From Calonectria ilicicola (lineage: Eukaryota > Ascomycota > Sordariomycetes > Hypocreales > Nectriaceae), in the NCBI GenBank assembly GCA_020809705.1, contig CP085830.1:868001-932000 (forward strand): a stretch of 64,000 bases of DNA, given 5' to 3'. The translations under genes and the position numbers were made by a program. Below are positions 11,964-21,650 of the stretch, piece after piece. Below the pieces are notes generated by a model. It saw only the letters and a list, made by a program, of their open reading frames with translations, did no database searches and was not told the origin of the DNA. Numbering within the stretch: the first letter of the stretch is position 1; the number at the start of each line of letters is the position of its first letter.

Positions 11964-13254
11964 ATGGCATGGCGCGCACTATGCATTGTTGTCGTTGCCT
12001 TCTTCATATCCTTTGCCTTGACACACGGGACACCAAAATTCATCCTAGAAACTCGACATCCGTGGCTCAAAGAAAATAATGCACTTCTCAAACTGGTCGA
12101 TGCCAAGGATGCACTCTGTCACCCCAACTCGTCAGCAGCCAAGCTACTCAGCCCAATTCCCGATGACTTATTCGAGACTCTCGTCTTTGATACCAATCGG
12201 GCCTATAAGCTCACTAAATGGAGAGACCTGAAACCGATCGCCTTGGATTTGTTGGACTGCCCAAGGGCTCTTCAGCAGTGTCGAAATGTTCACCTTGACC
12301 TTTACAACCCAGGTTCAGTTTCTTCAAGTCAAGCCTTCTCGGAGCTTTTGTTGGAAGCCATGAGCAAGATGAAGAATCTTGAGACAATTCAATGGCAGGG
12401 ATCAAGTCATATCTCGAAATCCATAGCCAATTTCACAATTCCCACTGTGAAAGAGTTGATATTCGGAGCTTATAACCCCCTCTTACTCGAACATACTCCT
12501 AATGTCGAGAGGTTGGTTGGCGGTCAGCACATGGGGCCGCCCTTGGATGCCAACTCCGGGGTCATATCTGATCTATTGGACGGTGCGAGCGAGCTGAAAA
12601 CGCTCAAAGATCTAAGCTTAAATGCATATTGGTCCCCCGAGCTTGTGGATTTAATTTACTTTAAAACACCGCAAGTGAACAAATTATCGATGGAGGGCTC
12701 GATCTTGTATAGAAGTAAGGAACTTTACGGGGCGGATCCTCGTGACGCTGCGATGCTTAAGGTATGTTTCTTGCAGTGCGGAATGTCCCATAGCTAACAG
12801 ATAATAGGCGGTGGTAGCCGGATTACAAAAGTTTTCAAACTTAACCTCCCTGAAGATACCAATTTCCGAAGACTTGGAGAGAGTCGATGGTGTAGGTTTC
12901 CCCTTCTGCGGAAATGCATACGTGGGCAGTTCGGGAGTCCAAATGCAGCGCGGAATTGAAAGAGCGCGTATGTGGGCTGTCGAGATGAGCTCAAAAATAG
13001 TCCTTGAGCAGACACCTAAGCTTGAATCTTTGACTGTTGATGGGAAGACAACTGTAAGCATTGAGAACGGAGTCAGCACATGGCCCTGGACTGGGCGAAT
13101 GAGAGAGTATCTGTGGGGAAAGTACCCTCTATATCCAGGAGGGTATGACCTGAACGGATATGAAGAACCAGAAGAGCCTGGTGGCACGCTTTTTGGATCA
13201 TCTTTGGAACAGGAAACAGAAATGTTGAAAGAAGATTGGAAGCCGGGATATTAA
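11964..13254 (+). CDS. Secreted or membrane-anchored hypothetical protein with leucine-rich-like repeats
   Basis: A 414-residue protein from exons 11964-12761 and 12808-13254. The 46-base intron has donor GTATGT and acceptor AATAG and keeps phase 0. The N terminus is a clear hydrophobic signal sequence (about residues 4-22, ending ..ALTHG). The rest alternates short beta-like and helical segments rich in Leu, with phrases such as LKTLKDLSLNAYW and VNKLSMEG. This resembles the degenerate leucine-rich repeat part of fungal F-box-type proteins, but no F-box is seen. The start is the first ATG, in 'gcgcatcATGGCA'. I do not recognise a named family. The likely location is the secretory pathway or outside the cell. 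Confidence 0.7.
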
Positions 13255-13465
13255 GAAATTGTTCGCAAAAGGTTCATCACAGGATGCGGTTTCTTTTTTG
13301 GGTGCTTAGGCCATGGTAGCCTAAGTCATGTCCCCAGAAATATTTTCTGGCAATGTTTGCATTCGCCAACTATTAAGTTCGAGTTCAGTTTTAATTCATG
13401 TCTACACATCATTATGTAGATCAATCTGGTTGACTCAAAACACAACATATCGGCCGACCCTCTCA

Positions 13466-14245
13466 CTACTTTCTCTGCTGTCCAACAGGCAATCCTTTCT
13501 CCCAAGGCCCGAATTTCTTGCTTTCCCCCTGTGGTTCATATCCAATACTTTGAGAATCTTTGACTCTATTCTGAGCCTCTTTCGTCACTCTGTTTCTCCA
13601 TACCTCCCCGAGCTCAGCCCAAAGCTTGTCACGCAAAGCAGGGAGAAATTGCACATCGTTAACGCAATACTCAACAATTTCTTCACTCAATGGCCGTTCA
13701 TTGAAAACCTGGTAGCTGCCACCCTTGCTTGGATGGAATAACTGAAATCCCTTTTCCTTCACAGCGCTCCATTCGCGCTTTTGTTGCAGCGTCAAAGGTG
13801 CCATGTATTGAATCGTCTTCTCAAGACCCATGAGGTATCTTCGTCGGCCGTAGGGTCGAGCTGCATTTTCCATGAGCTGGACATCCTCGATCCCTTGCAG
13901 CTTCACACCATAATGAGAGTACATGGCGTCAGAATCGTTGCGGACGTCAAAGAAGACCTTTGGCATGGCCGGCGATTCGAAAATGGTTTTCAGCGTCGTT
14001 CCGTTCGGGATGGGGGTGTTGAAAGCGGAGGAGCCAAGAGTGTGGACGTCAACAAGATAGGCTCGTCTTTCCTTTCGAATGAAAATAGTGACGAGGGAGA
14101 CAGTTCCATGGCGAGACAAAGAATCTCCCTCCAGATCAACATATAAATTTGGAGTTCCCGATGGGAGCTTCATGATGGTATCTATCAGAGTCATGACATC
14201 AAGTAGAGTGTTCACCAAGGTCACTGGTATCTTTGCAGCCGCCAT
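13466..14245 (-). CDS. 3'-5' exonuclease domain protein (RNase D/DEDD type)
   Basis: An intronless 259-residue protein of the DnaQ-like DEDD exonuclease superfamily. The metal-binding motifs are visible. Exo I has D37-x-E39 (VDLEGD). Exo II falls in FFDVRNDSDAM around residues 98-108. Exo III is Y193-x3-D197 (YCVNDVQFL), the DEDDy form used by RNase D, WRN and EXD-type enzymes. It would trim 3' ends of RNA or DNA with two metal ions. There is no HRDC or helicase domain, so it resembles the small fungal stand-alone RNase D-like proteins. The ATG follows 'caagt'. The 3' end converges on the secreted-protein gene, with about 210 bases between them. Confidence 0.88.
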   Translation of the reverse strand: MAAAKIPVTLVNTLLDVMTLIDTIMKLPSGTPNLYVDLEGDSLSRHGTVSLVTIFIRKERRAYLVDVHTLGSSAFNTPIPNGTTLKTIFESPAMPKVFFDVRNDSDAMYSHYGVKLQGIEDVQLMENAARPYGRRRYLMGLEKTIQYMAPLTLQQKREWSAVKEKGFQLFHPSKGGSYQVFNERPLSEEIVEYCVNDVQFLPALRDKLWAELGEVWRNRVTKEAQNRVKDSQSIGYEPQGESKKFGPWEKGLPVGQQRK

Positions 14246-16113
14246 ACTTGATGGAGAGATGATCTTGATTCTGAGAAACTTATGTAGAAGGAAGTAGAAT
14301 TACGAAGATTTTTATTTTGCAAACTAGCGAGTTTTAAAATAAGAAATGCAGGTTCAAACAGGTAGCCAAGATCCAGCTAGCGTGGTATGCCTCCTACATG
14401 TAAACTCAAACGACCAACCTTGAGTAGTCTCACCGCCGATACTTTATTGGGTAAGTTCGTCACGGTAAGCGTGGGTCTCGGCTTAACGGATATGCCGTTT
14501 GTACCATTCCGACTATTAAACTTTCAAGAACGGATACTCACTCAAGCATGGCAAATGGGGAGATGGCGATGTCCTCATATCAAAGTTATCCCTCATTAGA
14601 CGTCTCCCTTAGCCCACTTAACCGGCTACTCTGTTTTCACCTGGTAGCATCGCTTTGCGCGGAATGATACTTCGTCACACAACCATTTCTTCTCTTTTTT
14701 TTTTCATGCCATCCTACTATTAATATTAAAGAACAGAGTATGTGATGGAGAGGAATTGCATACGTACTTGAATTCATGATGCCGGGGCACATTTCCCAAA
14801 AATCTGAAAACAAGATAACTAAAATGAACAAATGTAAGAAACCCTGGTCCATAAGTATTGACTTGTTCTTGATCGGGCTAATTGACCACTCCAAATCATC
14901 AATGAGCTTTTTTTTCTGCGTTAATTTGCAACAATTTCAATGTTATTTGATGTATAGCACCTGTGACCAAACCGTTACCAGAAAGTGGACATGAGAAAGA
15001 ACCTATCAAGATGGCACAAGGTAATTTCGAGATAGAAGGATTATGTAAGGTTGTGCGATCAGGGAATCAACCAGATACAGGATGAGTCAGCATGTATCAG
15101 TTTGAGACATTGTAGAGCAAGAACACCCACAAATATAGAAAGCGGGAGGGACAGAAAGATAGTTCATCAAGTTGAAATTTTGGAGATAATACAGTCCTAC
15201 GTTGACCCCGTTGATGCCACACCCAAGTCAACATCTAGAATCTTACAGATTAAATGAAGAGATTTAACCCTCCTAGGCTTGAGAGACGAAATTCCCAAGT
15301 TGATTTATCGCTGTTCCATCCGAGCTATCTAGCTTACCTAATGAAGTAGCTCAATCACTAACTCACGAACTGTTGAGTGAAAGGGGGGCTGCTAAACTAG
15401 CTATATAGTTATGTGGGAAATGACAGTATTGTGGAAGGTTGTGTTCCCGATGTAGCTGCTTGGCCAAGGCCTCGGATACGGCACAGCTTTAAACCCTTAC
15501 TAGGCACAAGCTTGTAACACGCTTAACCTGTACCCGACTGTAAGAGGGGCCCAACCACGGACCCAAGACGAACCACCAAACCAATCCTCGGCGGTGAGAT
15601 ATAATTAAGTGTGCATGGATGGGGAAGTGCCTAATGATTAACTGCTGGACACATCATGGGGTAATTAAAGACATGGCGACCTCGTGATACTACTATATAC
15701 CATGACTCTGTTCACCGAGGAGCTTGGGTGTCCACAGCAGTCATGAAAACTCAGACAGCCTGAGGAGATTTGATCTGGCTGTAGGGTATTGATATTGTGT
15801 AACAGAAAAATGGCTGTGGTGGCGTTCGGGCCAAGACCAGACTATTGTCTGACTGTCAGCCGACAGGATTTTCAAACTTCTCTATTGGTGGGCGATGAGA
15901 TGAGGCGCAAGATGATTTACTAGCTGCAGGAGCTAGAAATGTGTACCGTATGAGGATTGTGAAGGGATCTCCGATAGGTGCATTTTCGGGAGTCTGTTGC
16001 TTTGATTGGGCTTATCTGGAAAGCCGGTGAAACAAAAAACATTGTGAAGGTTAGTGGAATACGAGCAGCCGCACTTGTCTTAAGCTGCCACTGACGAATT
16101 GTTCCCAGGCTGG
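14246..16113. other. Long intergenic region
   Basis: Nearly 1.9 kb between the divergent exonuclease and DUF3433 genes. I see only short random frames, no tRNA and no recognisable repeat. It is long enough for an undetected non-coding RNA or a tiny multi-exon gene, but nothing supports one. Confidence 0.4.
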
Positions 16114-19100
16114 ATGGAGATCACAGATTCTCCATCGGCAAGAATACTGGCCACCGCTGCCAAAACAACAGCAACAACAAAAATGTCCGTCGATACCGGG
16201 ATCTCAGACTTGACAGTCTCGGGGCCGTCCAAGGTTGTCGCTGTGTCGTCCATCATTCCGCTTTGTTTGGTCGCCCTCGTTTTCTGTGCCTGGCTTTTTC
16301 TCCGAGCAAGGCCGACACGCAGAGCTGGACAGCACAAGGAAAAGCTTGAGTGGAAACCCAAATTCCTCACATGGCAATTTCTCTTGGCCCTCTCTGGCAT
16401 TATCGTGGCGCTAATCATATTACTCGAATCCGCGAACATGGCTATCCCAGGCCAGCAACCAACTCCAGCGACCCCCAAGACTACGGCTGAAGCTTCAGTC
16501 TTGAACGAACGAAATATCGCCTCAACAATAACCGCATCCGTGATACCAGCACTTTTCAAATCGCTCAAAATAAATGTGCGACCACTATCTTCAACCCCCA
16601 CACCCATCAACCCCTCACTTTCGCAAACGACTCAACCCTTACAGCATAGGGACGTCTCCGTCGATTCAACACAACCTCCGACTACTATATTGCTCCTCGA
16701 TGAGTCCACAGTCACCGTAACCGTCTTGATACCTCCTACCAGCATTGGAAACCCCGATCTTAATGATGATCAATCAACAGCGACAACAAGTATACCGACT
16801 AGTGAGACCACCGTGATCGCTTCTGCCCTGGCACCACTAGAAAGTATTGGATGGCTTTACGATGGTCCGTCTCCTCCAAAAACAACTGTATCTGCGATTG
16901 AGATTAGTAAGGTCTCTGATATTTCTATTGTTATTGAAACCGATCCGGCACCACCCAAGAGTATTAGCCGATCTTCTCCGTCAAAAGAAATTGCATCTGC
17001 TATTAGGACTAGTCCGGTCCCCGATATATCCACGGCAGCTGATACTCGATGGGCATCACCCAAGAGTATTAGCCGATCTTCTCTGTCAAAAGAAATTGCA
17101 TCTGCTATTAGGACTAGTCCGATCCCCGATATATCCACGGCAGCTGATACTCGATGGGCATCACCTAAGAGCATTACCCATATCAACAATGATAAAAATC
17201 CATCATCATCAAAAGACGGACCACTAGGTGTTAAAACTAGTCGCTTGCCGGATGTAATTGCCGTGATCGAAAGCCAATCAGAACACTTCACGAGTATTGG
17301 CCGTTCTTCACCTCCAACAAAAGTCAACCCGGGTAGTAGGACTAGTCAACTCTCCACGAAATTTACCATTGTTCAGATTGACTCAGAACTAAGAAAGAGC
17401 ATAGGCAAGACTGATACCAATGGCTATAACTATCTGTCTCTGTCCACAAGAATTGAATCGCCTATTAGTACCAGTAGGCTCTCTGAAGTGCCTACCGTCA
17501 CAGAAACTTACTCGGCGCCGTCTGGGGCTATCAGCTTGCTGTTCATTGAAAATAGACCTTCTTTATCAATAAAAAGTGCATCAACTACTGGCAGTGGTTG
17601 GCTCTCTGGAATATCCACGGGTAAAGATACTGACAGCGCCCTTGCTCCGACAGGTAGCAGACTCTCCACAGATGTTACGCTGTCTTTATTGACAGAAACC
17701 GCGCCAACTGCTGGCGTTAAGTGGCACCCCGACCTCTCTACTTTCACTAATGGGGCACCGCATTCCACCACTTTGCACTCTATTGATGACAGTCCGCCTT
17801 CATCAACAACTGACACCATCTCAGCACCCCATTCTAGCAGTAACCGGCTCTTGGATGACTCTACTCTTTCCTACAGCGCCGTTTATTTCATTGGAACCTT
17901 TCTTCCCGTCGTTATTGCTTCCCTTTTCTCCATACCTTGGAAAATTATAGCTATCGAAGTGGCTAGCTTGGAGCCCTTTTCTCGACTAGCGTCACCAACT
18001 GGAGGAAAGTCATCAGAAACATTGACGCTCAATGGTGCTGGAGGCTCCAAAGCCTTTAGTGCACTGTTTAGAAAGCAGTGGTCCATGGTATTATCCATGA
18101 TTTTAAAATATATTTCAGCCCTTCTGATCCCGTTATCTGCTGAGAGTATCTTTCTTCGCCTCCAAGGCAATTGCCTCCAAGATTGGAGAGAAAGGTGTAG
18201 CGCAACGCTAGAGTCATCTCACACCGTAATTCGAGCTGCACAGCTGCTTCTCGTGGTTATCGCTCTCCTTGCGATTGTTTTACTGTTTCTCCTTCAAAAT
18301 GAAACATATGGTGTGAGCTCTGATCCCCGTAGCATCCTAGGAATTTCTAGACTCTCTATAAGCCCACCCATGGTGGCGCTCATGCGCGGGCTAACATTAA
18401 AGCCTAATGGCATGTATTCTTGCTCTAGAGCTAAGAAAGCTCTTGGAGACAGAAGATTTGGCTTTGGCTATACCCTCGGATCATCAGGACAACAAACCTA
18501 TGGTATTATAGTGCTGAATAATGAGGCCGAAACACATAATTTAACAACGGCATACCCACAGTTTGATGATTCGACCCAACTTTACCCGCCACCACCATAT
18601 CGCACTGGCGAAAGCAACTGGAAGAGATGCATGACTTTGTTGCTTGTGAAACTATTAGGCTTTACCATCTTCATTCTTGGCCTGTGCATTCTGATTCTGT
18701 ATTATCGATATACCAGTAAAGACAGCGGATTCGAGACATTCATGAATTCTCAGCACACCTTTGGGGTTCGATTCATGTTCACCCTTTTTGGAGTTATCAT
18801 TAATTTCGGCTGGAGTAACATATATAATGGTACGTTAATTTGTCGAAGCGAAAACTGCATTGGAAATAGCTGGCCCCCTATACTCATACTTGGTGTAGAG
18901 TTGACAAGAGCGTCACCCGCCTGGGAAATGTCTCGACACCCAGCAAAACCTAAACGTTCTATTCTAATGCCACTATCGCCTAACCCGTATAGCGGTTTAA
19001 TTTCTTACATTTCAATTGGTCACCTTCTTCTGTTTTTTACCTCATTCGTAACCATACTTAGCGATTTCTTGCCGATATTACTGGCAAACATTCCATTCAA

Positions 19101-19443
19101 CAACGCAAAAACTTGGAATACATTCAATATATGCACTTGGATGGCTGTTTCATTCTTGATCTTGATGATTATTACCCTCGTTTACATCGTCGGGTCCATC
19201 ATTTTCGACCCACCAAGTCCCAACTTTCCTTTCAAGCCCGCTGATTTGGGTACAATTCTAGCTGTTGCGTACATGGTTTCACGGTCGGATAATTTGCGCA
19301 AGGAGCTTTGTGAATTCACCGAATATGGTGGTGGGGTTGATCCAAGGGCACATATGAGAGCTTTAGACTCCAAATATCACCTCGTCGGTGTTTTGGATAA
19401 TACACAACACCACATCATTATCCAGGTTGTCTCGTCGGTATAA
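16114..19443 (+). CDS. DUF3433 multi-span membrane protein with Ser/Thr-rich ectodomain
   Basis: A single-exon protein of 1109 residues. I chose the ATG at 16114; an upstream TTG codon in frame is not a plausible start. Two N-terminal membrane segments (about residues 41-63 and 86-107) are followed by roughly 450 residues of Ser/Thr/Pro-rich, low-complexity sequence that should be heavily O-glycosylated. A second half then has about six membrane spans. The stretch FIGTFLPVVIASLFSIPWK, followed by a PFSRLASPTGG segment, is typical of the fungal DUF3433 family, whose role is unknown. The low-complexity part contains a 35-residue tandem duplication at residues 280-349. It probably lies in the plasma membrane with a wall-facing stalk, perhaps as a surface sensor; that role is inference. 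Confidence 0.85.
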   Translation: MEITDSPSARILATAAKTTATTKMSVDTGISDLTVSGPSKVVAVSSIIPLCLVALVFCAWLFLRARPTRRAGQHKEKLEWKPKFLTWQFLLALSGIIVALIILLESANMAIPGQQPTPATPKTTAEASVLNERNIASTITASVIPALFKSLKINVRPLSSTPTPINPSLSQTTQPLQHRDVSVDSTQPPTTILLLDESTVTVTVLIPPTSIGNPDLNDDQSTATTSIPTSETTVIASALAPLESIGWLYDGPSPPKTTVSAIEISKVSDISIVIETDPAPPKSISRSSPSKEIASAIRTSPVPDISTAADTRWASPKSISRSSLSKEIASAIRTSPIPDISTAADTRWASPKSITHINNDKNPSSSKDGPLGVKTSRLPDVIAVIESQSEHFTSIGRSSPPTKVNPGSRTSQLSTKFTIVQIDSELRKSIGKTDTNGYNYLSLSTRIESPISTSRLSEVPTVTETYSAPSGAISLLFIENRPSLSIKSASTTGSGWLSGISTGKDTDSALAPTGSRLSTDVTLSLLTETAPTAGVKWHPDLSTFTNGAPHSTTLHSIDDSPPSSTTDTISAPHSSSNRLLDDSTLSYSAVYFIGTFLPVVIASLFSIPWKIIAIEVASLEPFSRLASPTGGKSSETLTLNGAGGSKAFSALFRKQWSMVLSMILKYISALLIPLSAESIFLRLQGNCLQDWRERCSATLESSHTVIRAAQLLLVVIALLAIVLLFLLQNETYGVSSDPRSILGISRLSISPPMVALMRGLTLKPNGMYSCSRAKKALGDRRFGFGYTLGSSGQQTYGIIVLNNEAETHNLTTAYPQFDDSTQLYPPPPYRTGESNWKRCMTLLLVKLLGFTIFILGLCILILYYRYTSKDSGFETFMNSQHTFGVRFMFTLFGVIINFGWSNIYNGTLICRSENCIGNSWPPILILGVELTRASPAWEMSRHPAKPKRSILMPLSPNPYSGLISYISIGHLLLFFTSFVTILSDFLPILLANIPFNNAKTWNTFNICTWMAVSFLILMIITLVYIVGSIIFDPPSPNFPFKPADLGTILAVAYMVSRSDNLRKELCEFTEYGGGVDPRAHMRALDSKYHLVGVLDNTQHHIIIQVVSSV
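16952..17161 (+). repeat. 105-base in-frame tandem duplication inside the DUF3433 gene
   Basis: Two nearly identical 105-base units (16952-17056 and 17057-17161) encode 35-residue copies that differ at only a few bases. A third, strongly diverged copy starts at 17162 and fades. The high identity at synonymous sites points to a recent slippage or unequal-crossover duplication in the glycosylated stalk. Confidence 0.9.
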
Positions 19444-20964
19444 TAGTTTGAGATAAAAGTAGCTGACCGTGGATGATACGATCGTTGGATTGGTTGTGAT
19501 GGTGCGAACTGCGCAAGACTGTTCGGAAGCAGGGTTTGGTGGGTCCACACAGGAAGGGGCAAGTTTAAAGGTCGATCTTAACTTACTCTGACGCGCTGGA
19601 CTGCTTAGTCTTATGGGATAAGATTGATAATGAGGCAACGGCAGGTTGATTAACCTAATAGCTGAAGGAGACCAATATTATTTTGAAACCAGCAAAATTG
19701 AAGTTCAAAAAAATGAAACAGATTTATAGCAATAGTCCGATGCGAGGAAGGCGATCCTTGACAGAAGAAAAATTAACAATAGGGTGCTCTCCATTTCAAT
19801 ACCTGATTCGAATTGAACAAACACGCCATCCATTTTGGACTGCATTTTGATCACTGGGTTCTGATTTTGGGTGCCGCGTCTTGCTGATCCAGAGTCGCGC
19901 GACCAACATGGCAGCTCATCTCAGGCATCAACTATCAACAGGAAACCTCAATACATATTTCCTCCCCAGCGCACCGGAACTAAACATCGTATGGCTGGCT
20001 ATCTTTGATAACGAGAATCGCAAGGTGTGCTAGATAGAATGGGACTTCCCAGATGAACAACTGATGTATAGGTATTTCTGCAGATACAATGTCCAGGAAC
20101 CAGACCGAGACTGCGTCATTGGTTTTGGATCCCTGTAGCTGGGTTGATTTTTAACCAATTCAGAAACAATTTCAACTTAATAGTTGCCATGCACGTCGTT
20201 ATTTTCAAGCGCTGCAAATATTAACTGTTGTTTTGGCCTCGTCAACTAACTAATCTGATGGTAACCGTGCATCCAAAATCAACATAGCCCAACGGACAAT
20301 CTGCTATACTTGATGTATGCGAACTGTATAGTTGACGAGTCATTATACAGAAAAGAACTCAACATTGGAAAATATTTTGGTAGTACCAAAAAACAATTTT
20401 GTCAATTAACAGGTTCGACTTGAAACAAGGAAGCCAACGCAGCTATAGCATTAAGAATCCGATGGATTTCAGCGTAAAATAAATGCGATTGCCGATTATT
20501 TAAATCCTATGGCACCTCTTCCTCGGGCTACAGACTTTTGATTCTTGACAATATGGAGGTGGACCACGAGATCGAGCGCGAGTGCGAGTGCGACGAGGTC
20601 ATAGTAGGCTCGGGTATTCTCTCTGTGGGTGGGTCGCGGACTTAGGCGCCCCAGACTTCACTAAGACCGCCGGGGATCTGAGGTGGAGCGACTGAAACAA
20701 GTAATCCGGCGCAAATCTGCATCAATTAACAGGGGAAGTTGCAGTGGACAAGCGAGTTGATGCATTGGTGTCTATCAAAAAAAGCCAACAAGTCATGTTG
20801 ATCTCCAAGGCTTGAATATTACTATATATTCTAAGCTTCTCCCCTTCGTCAAAAGTGCATCCTGCATCCCGTCATTCACATCTTCTTCCACTTTACTACA
20901 GCATATTACATTAATCATCTGACAAGTCACTCGTCTCTCAAAAATATTCAACTCTCTCACCACT
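19444..20964. other. Intergenic region
   Basis: About 1.5 kb. No supportable gene is seen. A TATA-like 'actatatatt' at 20821-20830, about 140 bases upstream of the next ATG, may belong to the promoter of the cysteine-repeat gene. Confidence 0.4.
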
Positions 20965-21351
20965 ATGCAACTCAACATTTTCTTGACTGTGCTGGCCACT
21001 CTGTCGGCCGTCTACGCCGCCGCCGTCCACGCGCCCCGAGACAACACGGCATGTGTGGGAGCGTGTGGTCATGACTACGGCTGCATCACTCAATGTTTTA
21101 ACGACAAGCATGATGTTGACGAACGCCAGTCCGCTAGTCAGAAGTGTGCTTTTGGCTGTGCTAAAGACGACTATGGCTGTCTGAGCAACTGCTTCAATGG
21201 TAAAGGTGATCTTGAGACACGTCAGTCCGAAAACCAAAAGTGCGTTTTTGGCTGTGCCAAAGATGATTATGGTTGTATGGCCAATTGCTTTAATAGGAAG
21301 GGTGCGATCATTGACTTCCATCGAGAGGTTTGTGGAGAACACGTGATATAA
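20965..21351 (+). CDS. Secreted cysteine-rich protein with three repeated four-Cys modules
   Basis: A 128-residue single-exon protein with a signal peptide (residues 1 to about 19, ending VYAAA). After it come three copies of a 31-32-residue module. Each module has C-x3-C-x5/6-C-x3-C followed by FN-x-K: Cys 30/34/40/44, 61/65/72/76 and 93/97/104/108. The core words CAKDDYGC and NCFN recur. Every module is preceded by a lone arginine in a similar place (APR, DER, TR), with QS following in copies 2 and 3. CxxxC pairs on two short helices would suit a disulphide-pinned helical hairpin. The repeat layout resembles fungal Kex2-processed repeat proteins, but classic KR/RR sites are absent. It could be an effector, antimicrobial or wall peptide; no named family is recognised. 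The last 15 residues are not repeat-like. Confidence 0.85.
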   Translation: MQLNIFLTVLATLSAVYAAAVHAPRDNTACVGACGHDYGCITQCFNDKHDVDERQSASQKCAFGCAKDDYGCLSNCFNGKGDLETRQSENQKCVFGCAKDDYGCMANCFNRKGAIIDFHREVCGEHVI

Positions 21352-21650
21352 TCACCAAATTAGGGATAACGACTCCTGACACGCGGGACCCTTGAGCGAT
21401 CCCCTACGTGGCTTGTGTACAGTAACTTGTGAGCGCGGGGATAGGCCAGTTCGACAGAACTCGCATACAGACGCAGCCCGATTTGCACATTTTAATCGCC
21501 CAAATCTGTAATCATGTGACAAATGTAGCCATTGTCGTGCGGGGAAATTGAATGTCAATTCTGATCATACATCCACCACGCAGTCGTGGCAGCTACTGAA
21601 CTCGAACTTACCGCGTACTCGCACCATTTTAAACCCAGCTTGAATTCATT

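Noticed and set aside
13781..14146. Forward frame opposite the exonuclease
   Set aside because: Antisense shadow of a strongly supported gene.
16080..16610. Reverse 176-codon frame opposite the DUF3433 start
   Set aside because: Shadow of the coding strand with no family resemblance.
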